Source: Sphingobacteriia bacterium (GTDB taxonomy: Bacteria; Pseudomonadota; Alphaproteobacteria; Rickettsiales; 33-17). Taken from it: a stretch of 64,000 nt of DNA. This document shows, one piece after another, positions 1 through 7,645 of the stretch. The notes below the pieces were generated by a model. That model was given only the letters and a program-made list of their open reading frames with translations. It ran no database searches and was not told the origin of the DNA. Both the position numbers and the translations under genes were made by a program. Location of the stretch: NCBI GenBank assembly GCA_017304685.1, contig JAFKLR010000003.1:868001-932000 (forward strand), read 5' to 3'. Each line of letters begins with the position of its first letter. Position 1 is the first letter of the stretch.

Positions 1-1
1 A

Positions 2-115
2 GGTGAGCTTGTTGACGCTCTAAATTCATTAGGTGTTGGACCACGTGACTTAATAACAATTCTTCAAACAATTAAATCTGCAGGAGCTTTGCAGTCTAAT
101 ATTGAGTTAAGATAG
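2..115 (+). CDS. flgI: Flagellar P-ring protein FlgI, C-terminal end (partial)
   Basis: An open frame enters from the left edge and ends at TAG 113-115. Its last 37 residues (ELVDALNSLGVGPRDLITIL, then QTIKSAGALQ) match the conserved FlgI C-terminus. FlgI forms the periplasmic P-ring around the flagellar rod. The next gene is flgJ, the usual flgI-flgJ order. The N-terminus lies outside the window, so completeness cannot be judged. Confidence 0.85.
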   Translation, partial: GELVDALNSLGVGPRDLITILQTIKSAGALQSNIELR

Positions 116-124
116 GGGAAAGAT

Positions 125-463
125 ATGATACCAAATAGCGAAATCGTAACAATAGACGCAGTTACAAAATATCATAATTCAGTGAAAGAAATAAACCTTG
201 CTCAAAAAGAAAATTCAACTTTAGAAGCAGCAGAAAATTTCTCACAATTACTCATTAAACAATATTTAGAGCTTGCATTAAAAAATAATATTGATGAAGA
301 AAATATTTTTAATCCAGGTGGAGCTGCAAATCATTACCAAGGATTTCTAATTGATGAATATGCCAAAGTTTTAAGTGCTCCAGGTAATGCTGGAATAACT
401 GAAATGGTTTACGCCGAACTTATAAAATTACAGGAGGTTGGCAATGGAAACCAATTTAAATGA
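125..463 (+). CDS. flgJ: FlgJ rod-binding domain protein (no muramidase domain)
   Basis: A 112-residue protein 9 bp after flgI, preceded by GGGGAAAG. Residues about 30-105 (AAENFSQLLIKQYLELAL ... MVYAELIKL) fit the rod-binding domain of FlgJ, which caps and helps assemble the rod in the periplasm. Gammaproteobacterial FlgJ has a C-terminal glucosaminidase domain. Here the protein stops after the rod-binding part, as is common in alphaproteobacteria, so another enzyme must open the wall for the rod. The end overlaps the next gene by 20 bp, implying translational coupling. Assignment rests on the domain pattern plus position. Confidence 0.75.
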   Translation: MIPNSEIVTIDAVTKYHNSVKEINLAQKENSTLEAAENFSQLLIKQYLELALKNNIDEENIFNPGGAANHYQGFLIDEYAKVLSAPGNAGITEMVYAELIKLQEVGNGNQFK

Positions 464-932
464 AAATTCTATCGAAAATGAAGGTATTGAAAATATAACT
501 AATATTGATCGTGTTATAGTAATATTTGAAAAATTCATAACACTTTTAAATAAAGAAAGCGAATTATTAAAACAAATGAAAATTGCCGAAATTGACGCAT
601 TATTGCCAGATAAGGTTAAAATGATGCAATGGCATAATATTTTTGAGCAATTCCTTTCACGCGAACCTAATTGGCTTAAGTCTCAAGAAGAAACTAAAAA
701 ACAGAATTTAGTACAAATTTACGAAAAGTTTAAGCAGACAATGGAAGATCTCCATGGAAACTTAGAAAAAGCTGTAGTTGTAAACCAATATATTATGAAA
801 ATGATTTATGAAGAAGTAGCCTCACAACATCAAAATGAAACATATAATTCAACAGGTCAAAAGAAAATTGGCACATTTGTTGCTTGTAATCAGAAACAGG
901 GAATACCTATTAAAATTGATGAAAAAATTTAA
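444..932 (+). CDS. FlgN-like export chaperone for hook-filament junction proteins
   Basis: A 162-residue, largely helical protein between flgJ and flgK. ATG 444 is chosen over an upstream in-frame TTG at 438 because AGGAGG at 432-437 sits 6 bp before it. FlgN-family chaperones bind FlgK and FlgL in the cytoplasm and deliver them to the export gate. Position directly before flgK-flgL, length and helical, Lys/Glu-rich make-up all fit. Sequence similarity to model FlgN is weak by eye, so the call leans on context. Confidence 0.55.
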   Translation: METNLNENSIENEGIENITNIDRVIVIFEKFITLLNKESELLKQMKIAEIDALLPDKVKMMQWHNIFEQFLSREPNWLKSQEETKKQNLVQIYEKFKQTMEDLHGNLEKAVVVNQYIMKMIYEEVASQHQNETYNSTGQKKIGTFVACNQKQGIPIKIDEKI

Positions 933-943
933 AGGAGGCAAAC

Positions 944-3748
944 ATGGGCCTTGGGATTGCAGAAAACGCCGCACTAAGTAGCATTAAAGCTCATAAAAAG
1001 GCTTTTGACACTGTTTCAGTTAATATTGCAAACGCTAATAATGATGAATATACAGCTAAAGTTACAAATTTTAGCTCTGATATAGCACTAGGACAAGGTG
1101 TAGGTGTTAGAGTTGATGGAATATCTCGTAAAGTTGATGAAATTCTTCTTTCGGAATATAGAAATCAAGCCTCGTCTTTAGTAAGAGTTGATACACTTAA
1201 AAATTATAATGAACAAATTCAAATATTATTTGGTGAACCTGGTAATACAGGTACCTTAAACTATGTTATCGATGATTTTTTTGCAACCTTAAAACTAACA
1301 AATAGTACCCCTGAACTTAAAATGCAAGCAGTACAGAAAGCTCAAATTCTTTCTCAGAAAATTGCAGACATCTCAAGAGGTTTACAAGATTTAAGGTATA
1401 AAGCTGACCTAGAAATCGCTAACACATTTGAACAAATGAATTCTGATCTTAATAGATTATTTGACCTTCAAAAAAGTATTTCTTCAGTTTCTAGCTCACG
1501 TGGTAACACAGCCGATTTATTAGATCAAAGAGATACAATTATAAATCAATTATCAAAAAATATTAATTTAAAAGCGTATTTCAATGAATTTAATCAACCT
1601 TTTTTAAGTACTACTCGTGGTATTGCTGTTTATTCTGATCAACCTTACCAATTTAATTATGTTCCAACTCAAGGACCACAAGATTTTATAAATAATGCAG
1701 TATTAAATCATGCAACTATTACACCTCTTTATAATCCAAATGCACGTTCAGTGGCAGAAACAGTTATTACAGGCGGTAAAGAAGGAAATATCACTACACA
1801 ATTTACTAATGGTAAAATTTTAGCTCTTCACGAAATAAGAGATACGGATATACCAAATATTATAAATGAGCTTGATAATTTAGCTTCAGTTTTAAGAGAT
1901 AGCATCAACAATCTACATAATTCAGCGAGTGGTATGCCTGCTGCTCATACTCTACAAGGTACTACAATTATAAATGATTCTGATTATCATCAATGGTACG
2001 GTGAAATTCGTATGGGTATTATTGATGAACAAGGTAAACCTGTTTTAAGAAATGATGGAAAAGCTCTAAACCCACTTGTTCTTGATTTAAGTAGATTAAA
2101 TAGTGGGAACGGCGCAGGAAGCCCTACTAACCAAACAGTTATTGATGAAATAAACCAATATTTTTATTACGATCAACTTCTATATAAAACTAAATTAGGA
2201 AATTTAGAAGATATTAGAATAGCTTCAACTACTTCAAATATGCTTGCAAATGGTGTTTTTAAATTCCAAATGGAAGTTGTAAATAATGATATTTATGACT
2301 CAAAATTTGATGTACTTGATGTTCAAGTGTATGATAATACATCCACATTAGTTCCTGGTTCTCTAATTACCCCGCTTGCAAATAGTCTTTTAACTAATCC
2401 AGGGGATAGAGTTAGAGGAGAGGAAATGCAAGTAGATTTTGGTGCAGGTGCAGGTGGTCCATATACAATTCAAGTAACAGTAAAAGTTACTGAACCAGAT
2501 GGTAACATTTCAACTTCAGTTTTAGAATTCACTATTGACGATACTCCAACTAGTACTGATATTATGAATGACAGATATGTAGCAACATCAGTTATTGCAG
2601 GATCTGCAGAACTTGTTGCACCAACTGCTAATAGAACTTTTGCTTTAGCAGAAATAGTAGATGAAGATGGAGATGTTCTTCCTAATGGAAAATTAGGATA
2701 TTTACGTCTTAAAACTTTAAGAGATACATATGGAATTTCAATTGATCAATTAACTAGTAAAGAATTTGGTTATACCTATCCTAATGGTTTTACAGTAGAT
2801 GCAACTCAACGTGGTTTCTCTCATTATTTTGGATTAAACAATTTATTTTATGATAATGGTAGTGTTAGAAATTCAGCTTATACTATGGCTGTAAATGAAA
2901 GCATTTCTGATAATCCAAGTTTATTAAGTATAGGTCAATTAAAACCTTCTGCAAGTTACATCTCACAAGAAACAATAGGTGATACAAGAGCGCACGGCGA
3001 AATAGTATTTTCCGCAAATCCTGGAATTGGTTCTACTATTACATTAGGTGGAAGAACGTTTACATTCGTTGCTGCTGCAGGCGCACCAGATGAAATAACT
3101 ATAGGTGCAACACTTGCCCAAACTTTAACTAATACTCTAACTGTAATTAATGCTATTAATGCCACAACTAGTGGTACCGCTGACAAAGCAACTTATACCG
3201 ATAACGGTTTAGACACTTTATATATTGATTATGGAGCTGCAGGTACAGTGGGTAATACCTTTACAGTTAGTTACAATTTGCTTGGTGGTGCTTCTGCAAG
3301 TTTTAATGGTGGCACTTCTATAATTAGTAATACTCAAAACATCTCAGGTGGTACTAACAAAAATATTAATATTACGGTTAATCCAAATACATACGAAGTA
3401 AGTGCTGCTTCAAATGAAATAGGCTTACAAATAGTAGATTTAGCTTTACAAAGTTTTACCTTCCCTGCCGCAGGTATTCTTTCTAGTTTAACTACCACCC
3501 TTGGCAGTTATACTGCAACTTTAATTTCCCATGCGGCAAATAATGCGAAAGACGCAAAAGATGGTTTTAAAAAACAAGAAGTGTTAACCAACGCTTTTTA
3601 TGAGCGCTTAAAAGATGGTAGCGGAGTTAATATTGATGAAGAAATGGCTAACACTGTTATTTATCAAAATACTTATGTTGCTTCAGCTACAATTTTTGCA
3701 ACTACTAAAAAATTGTACGACGTACTTTTAGATACAATGAGAGGATAA
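944..3748 (+). CDS. flgK: Flagellar hook-associated protein 1 FlgK, enlarged
   Basis: A 934-residue protein with AAAGGAGG just before ATG 944. The N-terminus has the rod/hook/filament signature around residues 8-45 (ALSSIKAHKKAFDTVSVNIA, then NANNDEYTAK). The last 50 residues (GVNIDEEMANTVIYQNTYVA, then SATIFATTKKLYDVLL) are the typical FlgK C-terminal helix. FlgK joins hook to filament. Enteric FlgK is about 550 residues, so roughly 380 extra residues sit in the surface-exposed middle, which is Thr/Asn/Gly-rich (for example about residues 690-810). flgL follows 37 bp later. No frameshift is evident. Confidence 0.9.
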   Translation: MGLGIAENAALSSIKAHKKAFDTVSVNIANANNDEYTAKVTNFSSDIALGQGVGVRVDGISRKVDEILLSEYRNQASSLVRVDTLKNYNEQIQILFGEPGNTGTLNYVIDDFFATLKLTNSTPELKMQAVQKAQILSQKIADISRGLQDLRYKADLEIANTFEQMNSDLNRLFDLQKSISSVSSSRGNTADLLDQRDTIINQLSKNINLKAYFNEFNQPFLSTTRGIAVYSDQPYQFNYVPTQGPQDFINNAVLNHATITPLYNPNARSVAETVITGGKEGNITTQFTNGKILALHEIRDTDIPNIINELDNLASVLRDSINNLHNSASGMPAAHTLQGTTIINDSDYHQWYGEIRMGIIDEQGKPVLRNDGKALNPLVLDLSRLNSGNGAGSPTNQTVIDEINQYFYYDQLLYKTKLGNLEDIRIASTTSNMLANGVFKFQMEVVNNDIYDSKFDVLDVQVYDNTSTLVPGSLITPLANSLLTNPGDRVRGEEMQVDFGAGAGGPYTIQVTVKVTEPDGNISTSVLEFTIDDTPTSTDIMNDRYVATSVIAGSAELVAPTANRTFALAEIVDEDGDVLPNGKLGYLRLKTLRDTYGISIDQLTSKEFGYTYPNGFTVDATQRGFSHYFGLNNLFYDNGSVRNSAYTMAVNESISDNPSLLSIGQLKPSASYISQETIGDTRAHGEIVFSANPGIGSTITLGGRTFTFVAAAGAPDEITIGATLAQTLTNTLTVINAINATTSGTADKATYTDNGLDTLYIDYGAAGTVGNTFTVSYNLLGGASASFNGGTSIISNTQNISGGTNKNINITVNPNTYEVSAASNEIGLQIVDLALQSFTFPAAGILSSLTTTLGSYTATLISHAANNAKDAKDGFKKQEVLTNAFYERLKDGSGVNIDEEMANTVIYQNTYVASATIFATTKKLYDVLLDTMRG

Positions 3749-3785
3749 GTTTAATATAGAAATATGTTAAAATAGAGAGGAAAAT

Positions 3786-4703
3786 ATGACTGCAACTGCG
3801 ATTAGTAATTTAGTTATGCATAAATCTCTTATGGATCACATGAGAGAAACACGCAAAAATGTAGCACGAACTCAAGAACAAATATCAAGTGGTCGAGCTG
3901 TAGAGACATATGAGGAACTTGCAAGTACAGGTCGTACAGAAGGTATTATTAATATGGAGTCAAAACTTTCTCAAATTAATAGTTATCTTGATAATAACCA
4001 AATCATTACAGGTAGGTTACAAGCAACAGATACTTCTTTAGAAAATATTATAAATAGCCTTTTTGAATTTAGATCTGTGCTTGTAAAAAGAAGAAGTGCT
4101 TTAGGTAGTTCACCTGAAATTGTAACCACAATTAATCAAGTTGGTAAAACTACATTATCAATAATGCGTGATAATTTAAATTTAAGATATGACGGCCAAT
4201 ATATGTTTGCTGGTGCTAAGGTTGATGTTCAGCCAGTTAATAATATTGTTGATCAAACAAATATCTTAAACGGTGAAGTTACCTCAAATTATTATAATGG
4301 TGATGGCGTAACTAGGAGCACTAAAGTTAGTGATTCGCTTACAGTTAATTACGGAGTTAGAGCTAACGAAGCAGGATTTCAAAAAGCTATTGGTGCCATA
4401 AATTTAACATTAAAGGCCGTTGACGACAATAATTTATCAGATGCTTATGAATTATTAGATGATGCAATAAAAGACATTGTGAACGTTAGAAATAACGTTA
4501 GAAATTCAATGAGTCAAATAGAAAATGTAAGCGAAATTTTTGAATCAACAAGAGTATATTTTACACAATCAATTGGTGAAGTAATTAATACTAATATTCC
4601 AGAAGCTTCAGTGACCCTTGCAAATGATATGGCAAGGCTAATGGGTACGTATCAAACATTTTCGCAAGTTTCAAGGTTAAATTTAATGGATTATTTAAAA
4701 TAA
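3786..4703 (+). CDS. flgL: Flagellar hook-associated protein 3 FlgL
   Basis: A 305-residue flagellin-like protein with AGAGAGG before the ATG. The N-terminal helix (SNLVMHKSLMDHMRETRKNV ... QEQISSGRAVETYEEL) and the C-terminal helix (VTLANDMARLMGTYQTFSQV) are the paired coiled-coil ends of FlgL and flagellins. FlgL is the second junction protein between hook and filament. Length matches the family (about 300). It directly follows flgK, and fliW starts 15 bp later. A short flagellin is the alternative, but the position after flgK favours FlgL. Confidence 0.85.
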   Translation: MTATAISNLVMHKSLMDHMRETRKNVARTQEQISSGRAVETYEELASTGRTEGIINMESKLSQINSYLDNNQIITGRLQATDTSLENIINSLFEFRSVLVKRRSALGSSPEIVTTINQVGKTTLSIMRDNLNLRYDGQYMFAGAKVDVQPVNNIVDQTNILNGEVTSNYYNGDGVTRSTKVSDSLTVNYGVRANEAGFQKAIGAINLTLKAVDDNNLSDAYELLDDAIKDIVNVRNNVRNSMSQIENVSEIFESTRVYFTQSIGEVINTNIPEASVTLANDMARLMGTYQTFSQVSRLNLMDYLK

Positions 4704-4718
4704 TTAAGGGAGTCTGAC

Positions 4719-5210
4719 ATGGGTAACAATGTAAGTTTAGAAGCTACAAATAAAAGTATAGCTATAGAAGAAGTAAAATTTGAATCGATAACTACTAGAT
4801 TTGGCGCTATTCAAATTAATAAAGAAAAGAATATTACTTTTCCATTAGGGATTTTAGGAATTGAAGGAGTACGTAGCTATTGTTTAGCTGATTACCCTGA
4901 AAATAAATTTCCTAATTTTAAAGTACTGCAATCATTAGATGATTTAAATATATCATTTCTTGTAAATCCAGTTACTGATTTCAAAATTTTTGATAAAAAA
5001 GATTTAGAAGAATGTTTGAATGATCTAAATATTGCTCAGGAAGAATTAGCGATCGTTTTAATCACTTCTATACATAAAAATGTTGGTGAAGAAAAAGCTC
5101 GTATTACAGTTAATATGCGCGCACCAATCATGATAGATACAAAAAATTATGTAGCTTATCAATACGTATTTAAAAACGATAATTATAGCTTACAACATGA
5201 AATTAACTAG
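4719..5210 (+). CDS. fliW: Flagellar assembly factor FliW
   Basis: A 163-residue protein with AAGGGAG before the ATG. It shows the FliW pattern: TRFGAIQINKEKNITFPLGI near residues 25-45 and a later stretch with FLVNPVTDF. In Bacillus, FliW binds flagellin and the translational repressor CsrA, linking flagellin level to translation. FliW is less widespread in alphaproteobacteria, where FlaF/FlbT often do this job, so it suggests CsrA-type control here. No csrA is in the window. The last 14 bp overlap the next gene. Confidence 0.82.
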   Translation: MGNNVSLEATNKSIAIEEVKFESITTRFGAIQINKEKNITFPLGILGIEGVRSYCLADYPENKFPNFKVLQSLDDLNISFLVNPVTDFKIFDKKDLEECLNDLNIAQEELAIVLITSIHKNVGEEKARITVNMRAPIMIDTKNYVAYQYVFKNDNYSLQHEIN

Positions 5211-6414
5211 TAATCCAGATTTAAATTGTATGGTAAAAGATTCAGAAGATTATGAAGTATATCAAGATGGTTTTTTAAGTGATTTTAAATGTATTGGGGA
5301 CAAATGCCCTGATACATGTTGCAAAGGCTGGGATATGCAGTTAGATCGCACAACCAAATCTATGTACGAATTCATGATGCCTGAACTTAAAGATATAATT
5401 GATAACAATGGTGATCATTTCATTATAAAGCGTGATTCCAAAACAGATACTTGTATAAAATTAGAAAAAGGTTTTTGCTCAATACAAAAGAAACATGGCG
5501 AAAACACGCTTTCAGATGCATGTTTTTTCTATCCTCGCACAATGCATAAGGTCGGACAAAGATATCATGCTTCTGCCGGGTTTTCTTGTCCTGAAACCAC
5601 AAGGTTAACATTATTTGGAGAAAATCCTTTTTTAATGGTTTCAACTCATTATCCACGAATTCCGTATATTTTAAAGGACTATTCAAATTTAGTTATTCCT
5701 GTTGAAAAGATTGATGAAATTCACCAATTTTTTAAAAATTTAAATGATAGTGAAGTAACTAATAAAACATTAGCTAAAATGTTAATGTTAACTAGATCAC
5801 TTTCAAACCTTCCGCAAGAAAAATGGTTTGATGCTATTAATCATTTAGATAAGGTTGCGCTAAATCTTTCTCCAGAGATAGCTTCTCAAAAACTTAATCC
5901 TCTTTATTTACTTCAAAGTTTTATAATTATAATAAAATCTTGCCGTAAGAAAATTACAAACAGATTGCAAGAAGTTCTTAATAAAGCGCAACAAGAACTC
6001 GAGGTAAAAATTGATTTTGAAACTACAGATTTAATTTATGACGTAGATAAATTTGATTTTAATAATGTTACTAAAAAATGTTTAGATAATAAGCTATTTG
6101 TTCAACATATTATGAAAAGATGGCTTAAAGGTGAAATTTCTTGTTTCTTTTATCCATTTTCTGGTATTGGCCGTAATACAGTACAACGTACGCAGATTTT
6201 AATAGTTAAATATGCACTTAATTATATGTTATTAAGTCTTAATTTAATTAATTGTGAAGATGTTCAAAATACTACTATCCAAACTATTCAATCCGTTTCA
6301 AGATTTATTGATCATTTATCTGACGAAAAATTATTTTTAAAAATTATTGAAAGTTATGGTTGGCTTGAAGATAGCAAACTTTTAGGGTTACTGGAGGATA
6401 TTGATGTTAAATAA
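5197..6414 (+). CDS. fliB: FliB-type flagellin lysine N-methylase
   Basis: A 405-residue protein. Cysteines C32, C37, C41, C42 (CIGDKCPDTCCKGW) and C86, C94, C109, C131 form the Cys pattern of FliB, the lysine N-methylase of Salmonella flagellin, thought to bind a metal or Fe-S centre. The C-terminal two thirds are helical. It starts inside the end of fliW, so the two are probably translated together. The first ATG (5197) is kept, but no clear ribosome site marks it, and ATG 5230 is possible. Context next to flgK-flgL-fliW supports modification of filament proteins; the substrate is inferred. Confidence 0.75.
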   Translation: MKLTSNPDLNCMVKDSEDYEVYQDGFLSDFKCIGDKCPDTCCKGWDMQLDRTTKSMYEFMMPELKDIIDNNGDHFIIKRDSKTDTCIKLEKGFCSIQKKHGENTLSDACFFYPRTMHKVGQRYHASAGFSCPETTRLTLFGENPFLMVSTHYPRIPYILKDYSNLVIPVEKIDEIHQFFKNLNDSEVTNKTLAKMLMLTRSLSNLPQEKWFDAINHLDKVALNLSPEIASQKLNPLYLLQSFIIIIKSCRKKITNRLQEVLNKAQQELEVKIDFETTDLIYDVDKFDFNNVTKKCLDNKLFVQHIMKRWLKGEISCFFYPFSGIGRNTVQRTQILIVKYALNYMLLSLNLINCEDVQNTTIQTIQSVSRFIDHLSDEKLFLKIIESYGWLEDSKLLGLLEDIDVK

Positions 6415-7522
6415 TTCAATCGATCAAGTAGTAATTACTACTAAAATTGAGGCCTTTGGACTTTTAGCTAAACAAAAATTTATTGAAGCTGAAAAATTAC
6501 TTATGGATTTACTTAGCTATAACCCATTAGATGATGAAGCAATTTATTTACTTTCAATGGTGAAACATGCTAAAGGTGAAACTGAAGTTTCTAAATTTCT
6601 TTTAAATAAAGCTATTGAGAAAAATCCTCATGATGCTAGATACTGGACAGAGCTTGGAGCTATTGCTATTGAGCAAAATTACTTACAAGAAGCTTTAAAC
6701 CTTTTTGCTCAAGCTTTAAAAATAAAAAGCGATTACCCTCATGCCTTAAGAGGGATTGCAACTGCATATTATTTACTTAGAGATTTTGAATTATCTAAGG
6801 AATATTACGAACAACTTGTTAAAATAGTACCTAATGATCAGACCTCTATCCATATGTTGAAATCGCTTAAAGGTGAAACAACAGAAGCTGCGCCAGAAGC
6901 ATATGTGAAAAACTTATTTAATAAATACGCAGATAAGTTTGAAAACCATTTAAAAGAAAAACTTGATTATAAAACTCCTGAAGAAATCGCGAGGCTGGTA
7001 TCAACACTTAAATTTAATGATAACAAACTTGAACTTAAAGCATTAGATTTAGGTTGCGGTACAGGACTTGCTGCCGAAGAAATTTTAAAATTTAATGATA
7101 AGTTTGCTTTTACAGGGCTTGATTTATCAGAGAAAATGGTTGAAATTTCTAAAGCTAAAAATATATATAAAAAATTACATGTCGGTGAAATATTAGAATA
7201 TCTTAAATCGAATAAGAAAAATTTTGATTTAATAGTCGCCGCTGACGTGTTTGTTTATATTGGGGAATTATCAGAAATAATGCAGGAAGTTAACCGTTCA
7301 CTTATATCGCCTGGTTATATGGTGTTTTCAGTAGAAAAAAATGATGACGTTGACACTTTCAGTTTAATTCCAACAAGTGCAAGATACGCTCATTCGAAAA
7401 AATATATTGAAAAATTAGCTAAAGATAATGGTTTTAATATAGAAATAATGGAAGAAATTGACCTAAGAAAAGAAGGCTTAGATATCATTAAAGGTTACTT
7501 AGTTATTTTTTGTAAAGCGTAA
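6404..7522 (+). CDS. TPR-repeat SAM-dependent methyltransferase
   Basis: A 372-residue protein. ATG 6404 has GGAGG at 6393-6397, 6 bp away, better than TTG 6401. Residues 15-160 carry tetratricopeptide repeats (ALRGIATAYYLLRDFELSKE). Residues about 210-320 form a class I methyltransferase fold with motif I LDLGCGTG (214-221), then GLDLS and FDLIVAADVFVYIG. This resembles the predicted TPR-containing methyltransferases of COG4976. It overlaps the end of fliB and closes the flagellar operon. A role in modifying flagellar proteins or glycans is inference from place; the substrate is unknown. Confidence 0.75.
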   Translation: MLNNSIDQVVITTKIEAFGLLAKQKFIEAEKLLMDLLSYNPLDDEAIYLLSMVKHAKGETEVSKFLLNKAIEKNPHDARYWTELGAIAIEQNYLQEALNLFAQALKIKSDYPHALRGIATAYYLLRDFELSKEYYEQLVKIVPNDQTSIHMLKSLKGETTEAAPEAYVKNLFNKYADKFENHLKEKLDYKTPEEIARLVSTLKFNDNKLELKALDLGCGTGLAAEEILKFNDKFAFTGLDLSEKMVEISKAKNIYKKLHVGEILEYLKSNKKNFDLIVAADVFVYIGELSEIMQEVNRSLISPGYMVFSVEKNDDVDTFSLIPTSARYAHSKKYIEKLAKDNGFNIEIMEEIDLRKEGLDIIKGYLVIFCKA

Positions 7523-7587
7523 GCCATTCATAATTAAGTACAAACTACTATAAGCTTTTAACAAGTCTATAGTAATTCAAGTATAAA

Positions 7588-7616
7588 TTGACAAATGGTT
7601 AATTAAATTATATCTT
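7588..7616 (+). promoter_or_regulatory. Predicted sigma-70 promoter of the 7646 gene
   Basis: TTGACA (7588-7593), a 17-bp spacer and TATCTT (7611-7616), 29 bp before the ATG. Just downstream lies TTAATCAAATTTAA, a TTAA pair with a 6-bp gap, close to but not the CtrA consensus. Confidence 0.5.
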
Positions 7617-7645
7617 GTTAATCAAATTTAACAAGGTAACTAACC

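Noticed and set aside
2956..3186. Minus-strand ORF inside flgK
   Set aside because: An antisense shadow of the Ala/Thr-rich part of FlgK; flgK is intact across it.
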